64,000 nt of DNA from Amblyomma americanum (taxonomy: Eukaryota > Arthropoda > Arachnida > Ixodida > Ixodidae). Numbering within the stretch: the first letter of the stretch is position 1; each line of letters opens with the position of its first letter. Both the position numbers and the translations under genes were made by a program. The stretch is from the NCBI RefSeq assembly GCF_052857255.1, contig NW_027526485.1, positions 1,116,001 to 1,180,000 on the forward strand, in the 5' to 3' direction. Positions 43,904 to 54,174 of this stretch are shown one piece after another. The notes beneath the pieces were generated by a model. That model saw only the letters and a program-made list of their open reading frames with translations. It was not told the DNA's origin and ran no database searches.

Positions 43904-45289
43904 CGAATGTAGAGATAGTTGGTTCATGCTATAAAATTGAATGGCGCGAAGGGTTAAATCACTGGAAATACAAGGGCACAAACAGTGCCTCTTTCTGCCC
44001 TTCCTGGTTCCTTTGATCGTGTGTATCGGGGCGTTGAAATTTACCAGTTGCCTACTTATCACTTATCAGGGGCGACGGCACGCATTGTCATTGTCCCTGA
44101 GGAAGGCGCCTGCTTATTTCGACATAGCACGTACACTTCTTCCAAGACATGGTTCACAGCATTGTGACGTTGCGTAATGGTGTGCATTTACGTCGGGGTT
44201 TTTCTTCACATTTTTGTGGTTCATCTAACGGGAAGAAAAAAAAAACAGTAGGCCCCTGCTAAAAATTCAGTAATAACGCGTGGTGTAAAATAATTTGTGA
44301 AATATCTGCATTATTATTCTTAAGTAGTAAATAATTCCCCGAAACTGACAAACAGTATGTATTGCGCAAGCCCACTTCAAGGAACTTAAGAAGCCTCGGT
44401 TCCTGTCGCGGGAAATGCGCGATATATCTTAGGCTTGAGCGGCCATGGAATCTTGAATCCGTACACTCAAGCTTATCTCCAGCGATGCCAACAATTTTCC
44501 TACGCTTCAACACACCCTTCTCCGCTTCAGTAATAAATCGAAGCCTAAAAACGTATTTCCATATCCGATATTTAGATCTGGTAATGTTTTATCGAAGCCT
44601 ACATATCATACTTCAAGCGCGTCAGTCGCTCGCCCGCTCTTTTTTTGTGAGAAACGTTGAAGGGGATTCAAAGGCTGCTCAGGAGATACGTCTCTAATAT
44701 CAGGGATATGAGTAGTGAGGGATATTAAATATGTGGCACGTTTCATTCGAAAAGAACTGTAAAAGGCGATGAACAGCTGACAGGAAACTGTCATAAGTAG
44801 AAGAGCACTTCAGCGATAAAAGCAAAATACGCTTCCACGTAGACGCCTGTTCTGTCAACGATGGGGTTCGTACAGAGGCCCAAGCCTACAGATAGTATAC
44901 CGCGTCGCGCGTAGGCACAATACGTATAGAAACTTTTGTGCGATAATGTAAAACTTGAAAGTCTTAGAGCATCGCCATATTTTTCCAGATTGCCGCATGT
45001 GTAGATGCGTATCATATATGAGTGCAGCAGGCGCACAGTGGGCTTGGGTGACTGTAATCAAGAGAAGGAAGGCAGTGGAAAAATGCTCGACAATTATGCG
45101 GGGAGTGAACGCGGACGCATGAAAATTGTCAACTCATTTCCGATTTTTTTGAAAAAAAAAGTTCGGCTTTTATAGATATCTGAAAGTGGGCTTTCACAAT
45201 CATGGTATGTATATACGGCGGGTTCACAGCGATTGTCTTTGCAACTTTCAGTCATTGAAACAAATTGCCAATGTTCATTTCATTTCATT
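43904..45289. other. spacer sequence, no gene recognised
   Basis: First part of the unique spacer between the duplication arms. No supported coding or transposon end. Confidence 0.4.
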
Positions 45290-45447
45290 CATTTATTCAT
45301 ACTGTCAGCCCTGGGCGGGCTATTACAGGAGTGGAAATCAAACTTGAAACAGAAAAAGAACACATTAAACAAACACTGAGATCAACACTAAATTTCATAC
45401 ATAATTGTGTTTGCCACTTGAACAAAACGAAAACATTGTCATAGAAA

Positions 45448-48240
45448 TCAAGCAGAACATAAAATATTGTGCAGTTTATCTAAAAATTCGCTTAGTGATT
45501 GTGACGTGACAACGGAGTTTGGTAACATATTCCATTCCTTAATGGCTCTAGGGAAAAAACTAAATTTAAAGCAATCATTTCTGACAGGCGGCATTGGGAT
45601 GTACAAACTGTGACGATGGCGTGATGTTTCCCCTGTTTTAATTTCAAAGTATTTTGTTTGATCGATTTTCAAGTAGTGGTTAGCGATCTGGAAAAGAAAC
45701 TTGAGTCTGTCGCATTTGGTTCTAATGTCAAGTGTTTGCAAATCAGCAGATTTACACAAAGAAGTTGGAGAATCAGAATAACGATACCTATTAAATATAA
45801 ACCTTGCTCCGAGACGCTGGATTCTTTCCAGCTTAGAACAGTTGGAAGCAGTGTACGGGTCCCAGACAACTTTTGCATATTCGAGGATAGGCCTAACTAG
45901 GCTTTTGAAAACCAGACTTTTTATTTCAGGAGTTGCACTGCACATATTGCGTCTCAAGCTCCAGAGTGCCTTGGAAGCCTTAGTACATACATTATCTATG
46001 TGTGAATTCCAGCGTAAGTCAGATGTGAGTGTTACTCCAAGGTATTTAAAATTACTTACTCTAGTTAGTAATCTACCATTAATGCTGTAACTGTAATCAA
46101 GGACAGTTTTCTTTCTTGTAATGGTCATAAAAACTGTTTTGTTTGAATTTAATACCATCTGCCACACCTTACACCATTCATGTATTTTCTGCAAGTTTTG
46201 ATTGAGTTCTGCCTGATCTTCTGGAGTATTAATTTGTTTATAAACGATGCAGTCATCTGCATACAGTCTAACTGGAACGCTCAAACCAACAGGCAAGTCG
46301 TTGATGAAGATCAAAAACAAGAGAGGGCCCAGAACGCTGCCCTGGGGAACACCGGAATCGACTGGCATGATGTTGGATTTATACTCTTGAACCTGAACAT
46401 ACTGTACTCTAGACGAAAGATATGACCTGAACCACTTAGTTATAGTTTCATTTTTAAATATGGCACTGATTTTTAGTAATAGCTTAGGGTGCGAAACCTT
46501 ATCAAACGCCTTTGCAAAGTCCAAAATTATGATGTCTGTTTGCATGCGGGAATTAATTGACTGAGAAAGATCATGTACAGTTTCCGTGAGTTGTGTGATG
46601 GTAGAAAGCCCCTTGCGGAAGCCATGCTGGTTTACAAATAGGTGATTGTTACTCTCAAGAAAAGTTGATAAGTGAGCGTACATAATATGTTCGAGTAACT
46701 TGGAACACGTGCTAATGAGGGAAATAGGTCTATAATTTTCAACGTTAGAAGTGGGACCATTTTTATGCACAGGCACTATTTTCGCACATTTCCAGGCAAT
46801 GGGAACACAACTACTGTCGATAGACGATTGAAAGATTTTGGTAAGAAATTTAGAATTCCACTCTGCATATCTATATAAGAATTCATTCGGGATACCGTCC
46901 GGTCCTGAGTTCTTTTTAGTGTTGATATTCAAAAGGAGTTTCAGAACTCCTTCTTCACTTATTTCTAAATCGGGTATAGGAGGGCAACCTGGAGGCTCAA
47001 AAAATGGTGATTCGCCGTCATCTTCAGTGAAAACAGATGCAAAAAATGAATTAAAACTTTCAGCCCTCTGGGGGCTCTCTTCTTCATTAGAATGGTGAGT
47101 TTTACCGCCGCCATTTATATATCGCCAGAACTTACTGGGCGCTTCAGTAAGAAATCTGGTGAGAGTCTGACTGTAAAAGGTATTTTTACTTTCTTTGATG
47201 AGTCGCTTTAACTCTTGGCTCATACGACATATGGAGGTTTTTAATTCAGGGCTTGGGTATTGTGAGCATCTTTTTCGTTTCCTTTTGAGCTGTCGTTTTT
47301 TGTGAATAATGTCTCTATTAATCCAAGGATGCTTCCTTTTTGTTATTTTCGTGGTTTTAGGAATGAACATCTCAATTGCTTTCGCTGTCATGTTTGCAAA
47401 AAAATCCCACAACTTATCTGTGCCAAGTCCGTCTTGATATAAACACATGAATTCATCAAACGAGATCTCAAGGTAGTCCAGTAATCCGACATCATCGGCA
47501 GCCGCAAAATTCAAAACAGTCTTTCTGCAAGATTTGTGACATATTTCGTGAGTCATATTGAGCGACATAATCACCATTTTATGGTCAGACAATCCTTCTT
47601 CAACATCACAACTCAGCAAAAACTCTAGTAGACCAGATGACAAAAAGACAAGGTCTAGTATCGAGGATGTTGTCGTACATACTCTCGTACTCTTTTCAAC
47701 AATCTGAGTCAAACCATAGCAATAGGCGAGTTCGATCAGATGTTCACTGCTAGCTGTATCAACTCTGCCGGGAGAAAGCGACATCCAATCAATTCCTGGC
47801 AAATTAAAATCACCTGTCAGCATAATATTGTCACCAAAGTGTACATTTAGGTCCAGTAACCTTTTTAGGTTATCAAGCACGTCTATGGTTGAATTGGGAG
47901 CTCTGTAGAAAGCACCCACTAAGACAGTACGACCATTCAGTCTGGTTTTAATCCATGCAGTTTCTAAATCATCAAACCCTTCTATAACTGAGAATACTAT
48001 ATTACTCTTAACCAGTATTGCAACACCGCCACCCCTCCTTTCACGGTCTTTTCGTACTATGGAGTAGTTTGGGGGAGCAACTTCACAGTCTTTAATATCT
48101 TTATGTAGCCATGTCTCTGTGATTACCATAATATCGGGTTCATGTTCAAGGCATATACTTTCTATGGCGTCAACCTTGTTAAGCATGCTCCTAGCGTTCA
48201 CATTTATAATTTTAAAGCAGACCGTCTTATGATTGTTTAG
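45448..48240 (-). CDS. LINE ORF2: APE endonuclease and reverse transcriptase
   Basis: 917 codons from the GTG at 48201, and 13 more codons open up to the ORF1 stop (KTVCFKIINVNARSMLNK). APE-type endonuclease: INVNARSMLNK, ITETWL, GGGVAILVK, GAFYRAPNS, LTGDFNLPGIDW and LSDHKMV (residues 1-220). RT: GFRKGLSTITQL, ILDFAKAFDKVSHPK, SGVPQGSVLGPLLFLIFIND and LYADDCIVY (about 500-660). The post-RT end finishes at TGA/TAG near 45448. The first in-frame ATG (48186) lies after the conserved Asn of INVNAR, so a start there would lose an active-site residue. This points to entry from ORF1 by readthrough. All catalytic motifs are intact. Confidence 0.93.
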   Translation of the reverse strand, partial: LNNHKTVCFKIINVNARSMLNKVDAIESICLEHEPDIMVITETWLHKDIKDCEVAPPNYSIVRKDRERRGGGVAILVKSNIVFSVIEGFDDLETAWIKTRLNGRTVLVGAFYRAPNSTIDVLDNLKRLLDLNVHFGDNIMLTGDFNLPGIDWMSLSPGRVDTASSEHLIELAYCYGLTQIVEKSTRVCTTTSSILDLVFLSSGLLEFLLSCDVEEGLSDHKMVIMSLNMTHEICHKSCRKTVLNFAAADDVGLLDYLEISFDEFMCLYQDGLGTDKLWDFFANMTAKAIEMFIPKTTKITKRKHPWINRDIIHKKRQLKRKRKRCSQYPSPELKTSICRMSQELKRLIKESKNTFYSQTLTRFLTEAPSKFWRYINGGGKTHHSNEEESPQRAESFNSFFASVFTEDDGESPFFEPPGCPPIPDLEISEEGVLKLLLNINTKKNSGPDGIPNEFLYRYAEWNSKFLTKIFQSSIDSSCVPIAWKCAKIVPVHKNGPTSNVENYRPISLISTCSKLLEHIMYAHLSTFLESNNHLFVNQHGFRKGLSTITQLTETVHDLSQSINSRMQTDIIILDFAKAFDKVSHPKLLLKISAIFKNETITKWFRSYLSSRVQYVQVQEYKSNIMPVDSGVPQGSVLGPLLFLIFINDLPVGLSVPVRLYADDCIVYKQINTPEDQAELNQNLQKIHEWCKVWQMVLNSNKTVFMTITRKKTVLDYSYSINGRLLTRVSNFKYLGVTLTSDLRWNSHIDNVCTKASKALWSLRRNMCSATPEIKSLVFKSLVRPILEYAKVVWDPYTASNCSKLERIQRLGARFIFNRYRYSDSPTSLCKSADLQTLDIRTKCDRLKFLFQIANHYLKIDQTKYFEIKTGETSRHRHSLYIPMPPVRNDCFKFSFFPRAIKEWNMLPNSVVTSQSLSEFLDKLHNILCSA

Positions 48241-48246
48241 TCACTC
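48235..48246 (-). promoter_or_regulatory. UGA-CUA stop between ORF1 and ORF2, candidate readthrough site
   Basis: The minus strand reads GAG TGA CTA AAC. ORF1 and ORF2 lie in the same frame on either side (1,245 nt between the two ORF start positions 49446 and 48201 is a multiple of three). UGA followed by CUA is an established leaky context in animals and in RNA viruses. Confidence 0.6.
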
Positions 48247-49131
48247 ATTGCTAGTGCTAGTGGCAACCTGGCATTTGAACCGCTGCTTGGTCTCCTCGTT
48301 CCATGCGTATAAGGTATTCTTGACTTTTAACTTATCAAAAATTAACTTAGCTTTCACGCCGTTCTTTCGTTCATCGGCACAGGAGTTCCAAAGATTTTTT
48401 CGTATTTCCACAACCCTTTTAGAAAAATCTTCATTTACACTAAATTGAGTGCCTTTTAGGTTGAAACAGTTACTCATTATTTTCATCTTATCCCTAAAGT
48501 CAGTAAGTTTAATAATAATCGGACGGTCTCTACCTGGTTCCCTCTTTCCAAGTCGGTGAATCCTTTCAATAGTGTCCACCCTTTGTTTCAGAATTTTATC
48601 AAAGATGTCATTGTTTACTTTCTGTAGTAGGTCCTCTTCACTCTCTGATTCCTCCTCCTTGACTCCGCGTACAATCAAGTTATTGCGCCGCGAGCGGTTT
48701 TCCAACTCATCAAGTTTTCTCGAAACTGTAGTCATTTCTATTTCACATCTTTCAGCAAAAGTTTCTAGTTTCGAAAGCCTATCCCGAGACTCGTCAAAGG
48801 TTTGTAGCTTTTGTTCTATAGCAGACAGCCTGGATTGCATGTCTAGAATTCTTGCTTCAGACGATGTTTGGTTTTCCTGTATTTCGCTTAATTTGCTGAG
48901 GATTTCAGTTTGAGAAGCAATTACTTGTTGAATCATTTCCATTGTATCCGGGCCAGGATTTTCCTCAACATCACCGGATAACTTCAGCAACAGGCCTACA
49001 ATTGAGATACAATCACTAAAGCAAACCAGCAATGTGCGTGGACACGGCAACACGATCAAAAAAAGGCAGTTGCTACGGCAGCAATATTTTCGTCCACCAA
49101 CCTGCACAAATAGTGGCACATCAGTTGACAT
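48241..49131 (-). CDS. LINE ORF1: hydrophobic leader, 2A peptide, coiled coil, RRM-like RNA-binding protein
   Basis: I start it at the ATG at 49131 (MSTDVPLFVQVGGRKYCC), giving 296 residues. The frame stays open further up through a truncated tandem unit to 49446 with a second copy of the same start. Residues about 20-50 are hydrophobic (CLFLIVLPCPRTLLVCF, SIVGLLLKL), like a signal sequence. They run straight into GDVEENPGP, a canonical 2A (residues 53-61). Then come a coiled coil (residues 65-135, heptads in SKLSEIQENQ and RLSAIEQKLQ), an RRM-like core (RRNNLIVRGVKEEES) and a C-terminal domain (DTIERIHRLGKREPGRDRPI). It ends in TGA at 48241-48243. Type II/L1-like ORF1 proteins bind the element RNA. 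Confidence 0.9.
   Translation of the reverse strand: MSTDVPLFVQVGGRKYCCRSNCLFLIVLPCPRTLLVCFSDCISIVGLLLKLSGDVEENPGPDTMEMIQQVIASQTEILSKLSEIQENQTSSEARILDMQSRLSAIEQKLQTFDESRDRLSKLETFAERCEIEMTTVSRKLDELENRSRRNNLIVRGVKEEESESEEDLLQKVNNDIFDKILKQRVDTIERIHRLGKREPGRDRPIIIKLTDFRDKMKIMSNCFNLKGTQFSVNEDFSKRVVEIRKNLWNSCADERKNGVKAKLIFDKLKVKNTLYAWNEETKQRFKCQVATSTSNE
48949..48972 (-). other. 2A ribosome-skipping motif (DVEENPGP)
   Basis: Codons for D-V-E-E-N-P-G-P in ORF1, preceded by LLLKLSG and followed by DTMEM. It matches the 2A consensus D(V/I)ExNPGP exactly; the ribosome would skip the Gly-Pro bond. 2A-like motifs are known in some CR1/L2-type LINEs of other animals. Confidence 0.9.
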
Positions 49132-49460
49132 TGTCACCACGGGGTTGCCGTGTCCACTGCTGATGGAAGGCGCAGGCGTTCCTTTTATAGGCAAAATCCG
49201 GGCTGGAAGTGTGGATGACGTCGCTGTGCTCGAAGAGGGTGCGCAGAAGGTAGTATCCACGTGCCACGACAGCAGCTCGCAGTGTGAAAAATGTACGCCC
49301 CCCGCGCACGGCAGTCGAAAGGCATCGGCAGAAGCTGGGTGACGATTGAAGCCGCTGTCTGCGCTTACTGCACGGCCCAAGGCGATGGAAAAGAATCCGG
49401 TAAGTACCTGCACAAATAGTGGCACATCAGTTGACATGGTCACCACGGGGTTGCCGTGTT
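49098..49460 (-). repeat. 306-bp tandem 5' unit of the LINE
   Basis: CCTGCACAAATAGTGGCACA, TCAGTTGACAT and the GTCACCACGGGGTTGCCGTGT word occur at 49101-49156 and again at 49407-49461; spacing 306 bp. One full unit plus the start of another is present. Tandem 5' units acting as promoters are known from some LINEs (e.g. mouse L1); this is inference here. Confidence 0.8.
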
Positions 49461-50134
49461 TACTTTGTTATTACTCGTTATTTTAGGAATACATACAACA
49501 TCAAATGCTGCCGTTTTCTGAAAAACAGCCACGTTTTCATTCAGCATGACGTCGAAATCACTAATGTGGAGTCTGTGCATGCCACGGTAGTTCAGCCTAT
49601 GTACCTCTGTGCCTGAGAGCTTTCCTTTTTGAAAAAATGCAATACCATCGCACCCATGAGGACCGGTGGTAATTTCCCTGAACCGTGCCGTCCTGAACGC
49701 TAATTTGTAAATTCTCGGTGATTACCAACTTCCTTGCTGTAATGTATAGGCCTTATGGATGGAAATTCGAAAATGGAAGCAATAGCTTGTCGTAAAGGAT
49801 TCAACAGCACTTCAGCTGAGAGAAGAACGCCGGCGACGCGACGAGCCATTCGTCTCTAAGCACCCACTAGTAAGTTTAGGGTAAGGAGATATTGCACTTT
49901 CGCCGCTATAGACCTATCCAGAAATTAATCTGAGCAGTTTGTTGCTCCTAACGTAGTTGAGCATAACCCATTTAACGCCAACTGAAGATAGGAAACCAAT
50001 TTAGAATCGATACTTTTCGTTATCAACCATGATGCGCCAAGACGAGTGCAATACATAGGCTAATGACCACACGTTCAACACCCTCAAATCAGACTGCAAA
50101 TCAAACCACCCTTTCCCGAAAAAGGTTCCTTGAA
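49461..50134. other. spacer sequence, no gene recognised
   Basis: Between the intact LINE and the PLE fragment; no supported feature. Confidence 0.4.
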
Positions 50135-51160
50135 ATCCAGAAGTGTTGCTTGTTAGGCGAGTTGGTGATCCATGAAAATAGAGCAGCGCGTAACAAAACA
50201 GGACACAAGGGAGAGACACAGAACGACACGAGCGCTAACTATCAACTGTTTATTTCTTGCTGTCGCTACGTATAAATACATGAGCCACAACTCGAAACGA
50301 AAAACAAAAAAGATTGATGAGTCAGCCTTTCGCTGGTTTCCATCGTTCTAGATAGGAGAGCTCTTTAGCTGACAATGCCACTGATGCCACGCTCACACAC
50401 TTGTTACCAGCACGCAAAATACTACGAGCCTCAATAATCTCTCGAACAATCTTATCATTGTGGCGGGTTATGATTTGGCTCTTCTTAAAAAGTGGCATGC
50501 ACGAATTTGGAAGGTCCCGTTTCTCAGCCTCGACCTTGCAGTGACGACAGTGTTGGCTTAGGTGGCCCGATTTGCTTTCATTAACATTGTAGTCATGTTC
50601 TTTTAGCCTGCTATTCACACATCTCCCTGTTTGCCCAATATACTCATGGCCACAAGACAACGGTACGCGATAGACAACACCCTCCTCACAAGTGACAAAT
50701 CGTTTCTGATGGTCTATTACACATCTTTTTTTCTCCTGGATACCGCACGGATTGGTCTTTTTGCAAAGCATAGACAGTTTTACGGGTGCTGAAAATACAA
50801 CTTCAACGCCTGCTCGTTTTCCTAGTTTCTTTAGGTTGTGGGATGTATGATGAATGTAAGGGATGACAGCTACTTTCTTGCGATCCTGCTGTTCATTGGT
50901 ACCTGCCTGCTTGTTGAACAATCGTGCTTTTTTCATTTTTTGCAGCGGGCCTTCAGCCACAGAAACAATTAGTGGCCCAGGATACCCAGAATCAGACAGT
51001 CGTCTAATCTGTGATGCTAAGCATTCTTGCATCATGTGCTCACATGATCTTTTGAGCGCATTTGTCAGGCAATACTTGATAATGCCTCTCTTTACCAGTT
51101 TCGAATGCGCCGATACCGCTGGCAGTAGGCCTTTTTTTTTTGCACGAGGTTCATGCACGA
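50135..51160 (-). mobile_element. 5'-truncated Penelope-like element next to the right-arm boundary
   Basis: The minus strand includes the coding part 51158-50322 and a 3' UTR with GAAATAAACAGTTGATAGTT, GCGCTCGTGTCGTTCTGTGT, then ATCACCAACTCGCC (about 50162-50175), a relative of the ACCAACTAGCCC tail of the other PLEs. Its 5' truncation point (about 51,150-51,160) coincides within a few bases with the inner edge of the right arm (51,165). Confidence 0.88.
50322..51158 (-). CDS. PLE connector and GIY-YIG endonuclease (partial polyprotein)
   Basis: 278 codons, open. The first residues derive from the junction; the PLE part starts at AVSAHSKLVKRGIIKYCLTN. Then a linker, KKVAVIPYIHHTSHNLKKLG, AGVEVVFSAPVKLSMLC, GIY-YIG VVYRVPLSCGHEYIGQTGRC, a HCRHCKVEAEK zinc-like segment and the helix IVREIIEARSILRAG. 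It ends LERWKPAKG. RT is missing by truncation. Same family style as the 38-40-kb PLE but a different subfamily. Confidence 0.88.
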   Translation of the reverse strand: MHEPRAKKKGLLPAVSAHSKLVKRGIIKYCLTNALKRSCEHMMQECLASQIRRLSDSGYPGPLIVSVAEGPLQKMKKARLFNKQAGTNEQQDRKKVAVIPYIHHTSHNLKKLGKRAGVEVVFSAPVKLSMLCKKTNPCGIQEKKRCVIDHQKRFVTCEEGVVYRVPLSCGHEYIGQTGRCVNSRLKEHDYNVNESKSGHLSQHCRHCKVEAEKRDLPNSCMPLFKKSQIITRHNDKIVREIIEARSILRAGNKCVSVASVALSAKELSYLERWKPAKG

Positions 51161-51650
51161 GGTTTTAGGTTGGGGCAACCTAAAAAGATTGACAAATAAG
51201 CCCCTGCTTACACCACTAACGTGCACAATGCTTAATGCCATCTGAAGACAAATGGAAAGGCCCGAAGGCAAGGATTTATTTTTACCACCCGTATGTGGCG
51301 AAAATCGAAGAATGAGGGGGTGGGGGGAAGCTAGGTAGCGACCCAAGCCCAAGGGAAGTGGGCCGGGGATACTCCCCTGATCTCCCCTGCGACGTAGCGG
51401 AGAGGATAGGTTAAATGCGTGATGGGTATTGGGATGGAAATGGGGACAGCGAGTTTTTTGCTCTGACCCTTAATATACCTCGACTCCATTACTGGCCTGC
51501 CTTCCAGGACAGGTAGGGCGTCAAGATGGCCCAATGGGGCGGCCCTGATGAAGGGATGCCCGACCATCCACCAAACGCAACGGGCTCCGACCTCCGGAGA
51601 CAGAAAAAACGAACCCGGCGTCGGCTACCTCGGGCCCCTTCATGACTTTC

Positions 51651-53990
51651 ATGGTTTGTTTCGGACCTGCCAGCTACTTGCTGTCGAGCGCTTTTCGCGG
51701 TTTTTCAGACACCATAGAAGAAGAATTACCGCAAGGAAATGTAAAGCCGGCTGCAGCGTAGAATTTATTCGGCGATCGCATATATTAAAGAGAAGGCGAA
51801 ACCAAATGGGTGCAGTTCAGTTGTTGAAGTCTGCCATAGCAACTTTTTCTTTGTGCGTATACCACTGGCGGACAAATTTGGATTCAGTAGCGTGCGCTCA
51901 CATCGACGCGGTCAGCACACCCGTTAAGTCATTCAAAACTCGGTTTCGCAGGCTGCAGTACTGTAGCGCATAGTGCACGAGATCTCTTTGATATTCTACA
52001 ATCTTTTTTTTTTAATTGCTGTGAAAACAAATAACAGAAACTACGTTGCCGCCGAAAATACTGAATAGATTGGTCTCAACCACTTCTTCTACTTTCGTAA
52101 TCGCACTGGGGTATAAAGAAAATACAGTCAACCTCATTATAGCGAAGACAATAGGGACCAGTGATTCCTTCATGATAGCCGCAGATTCGTTATAGCCAGT
52201 GTTAGCCGAGCTTCCAACAAGAATCGTCATTCCTTAGTTATTTCTCTTATGTCGATGTCAATACTTCAGCTATCGTGAGGATGGACTGTACTACTACCCT
52301 AGCATAGGTATTCTTGGCTAATGATAGGACTCGGCGGGTTTCAAAATTCCTGGATTGCGCAAGTGGAAGGAAAACCAATTCGAGATAACGCGTATCTCTT
52401 ATAACATTCGTTGAAGTTACTTCTTAACACACCCCATTTTAAACCTTGTTCTTACCTGTCTCAACATTTATTCGCACAATATTTGTGTAAGCTGGCACGC
52501 GATGGCTGAATAACTTGGGTTTTAATATTGCCAATGTTAACACCCCACCCAGTGCTTACGTAGTCGTTGACCAAATCGAAAGGCTTTTCTACTCTTGGTG
52601 TGATCCAGTACATTATAGAAATAAAAACGTCTGTATAGCATGAAATTTTCTCTTGTCCATCCACAGCGAAAAGAAAAACATAGGCGCGTTTACCTAACAG
52701 AAAAAAATGCGTGGTTTGATGCGGCTCACTCGACATCGGCTTCAATTATTGTAGTATCAACAAACGCACTTTTACTTTCACACCTTAAAGCAATGCAGGT
52801 TTTACGCACCCATTCATCACTTAGGTTCGAGTCACTGGTGCACTACAAAACTGTATGCGTTCTCCTCAATTATTATTTTCTACAAGACTCGATATTTGTC
52901 AGCTTTTAATTTTATTCTCACTTTATTTCCGATAGGTGCAACGATTCAGGCAGTCCCACTTGCGAACTACGCGCTTCACAGTAGCGGGAAAGCTTTTACT
53001 GGTTCGGACGATGGCGACGGCGGTATTAAACATGATAATTATAGCGGGTGCACGCGAAAGAGCTTTGATTGTTGCTCTTACTCTTGCCGCCACAGGTTTA
53101 GAGCATGCATTGAGTTGACGGTAGAGTACTTCAAACACGAGTCATAAAATAAAATGATGACGCATGTTTCAGGACTCTTCCTCCGTTTTTTGCAGCCTTT
53201 TCCACGCAGTTCGTAACTGTGGATGTTATTTCTTCCTACAAAATTGCGCAGCAACTCGAAGGCTCTAGGCCGCAAGTGGAACCCAAACGACGCGAAGGTA
53301 AGTGAGCTGTGAAAAGCTGCGGTACTCACACGTGGTCTCCTCAGAATTTCCTCCTTGGTGTCCTGGTCCCGCCTGGTCCTTCAGCTTGAATTGAGGGCTT
53401 CCCGACACTTAAAAGCCGCTCGAGCGCGTAACGGTTTCGGAGCGGCTGGGTACTCCTGCTAATGCGAACGGCTCGAATTTCCCCCCTCCTGCCACTGCAA
53501 GGTCACGCCCATGCTGCTTTGCATTTCACGTGTCACCGCCTACTGGGGTCCACAAGAACCGAAATGTGACGCTGCATGAAGGCTAACCTTAATTGAGCTA
53601 TTTCCAAAATTTACCAAAGGGCCCATCTCTGTAAATACAGCACCTCAGTTTGTTCAAAAGACTTTTACAAGTTTTGTTCATATCGTTATTAAACTTTGTT
53701 TTCATGCTGAGCCGTTAATTTCGTCGAAAATTTCTTGCAAACAACCCTAGCCTGGAAAATGCTAGTGAAGCGTTAGTATAATTCGCTTCGCCAATGGGTC
53801 ATGCTGTACAAGCCTGTTGCCCTGCACCTTCCACAGAAAAAAAGGAAACTTTAAAGTATACTGCTTTTATAAGCTCAAGTGATGTAATTTATTGGAACTA
53901 ATTTTTTTATTTCTTCAATATTGATAAAAACCGATTTTCGGGCCACTATTAAGCAACTAGCTGCAAATTGCTGGCGGTATCTTGTCTGTC
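51651..53990. other. right-arm sequence without recognised genes
   Basis: Counterpart of 41.07-43.42 kb; nothing coding is supported. Confidence 0.35.
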
Positions 53991-54004
53991 TTCTTTCGAT
54001 GGAG

Positions 54005-54150
54005 GCGAAATTCTAGAGGTCCGTGTACTGTGCGAAGTCAGTGCACGTTAAAGAACCCCAGGTGGTCAAAAATTCGTGAGCCCTTCACTACGGCGTCTCT
54101 CATAACCTCAGTCACTTTGGGACGTTAAACCTCCTAAACCATAAATCATA
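54005..54150 (+). mobile_element. SINE body without tRNA head (right arm)
   Basis: Carries GTCAGTGCACGTTAAAGAAC and CCCAGGTGGTCAAAAATTCG but no A or B box. The upstream join CTTCTTTCGATGGAGGC shows the head was lost in a deletion that spared the left arm (40531-41073). Confidence 0.85.
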
Positions 54151-54174
54151 ACACACGTTTGAAGCCGAACTTAC

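Larger units (their letters stand above)
45290..49460 (-). mobile_element. apparently intact CR1/L2-like LINE
   Basis: Minus strand. The 5' end at about 49,460 starts within a 306-bp tandem unit. ORF1 and ORF2 are both uninterrupted. A 3' UTR of about 160 bp ends in a GAATAAATGAATGAAATGAAATG-like repeat tail (shown here in part; 45290-45310 on the plus strand). No target duplication was found, as usual for CR1/L2 types. The ORFs are separated by one in-frame UGA. Gene content (coiled-coil/RRM ORF1; APE endonuclease plus RT, no RNase H) places it in the Jockey/CR1/L2 assemblage; the exact clade needs a tree. Confidence 0.9.
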
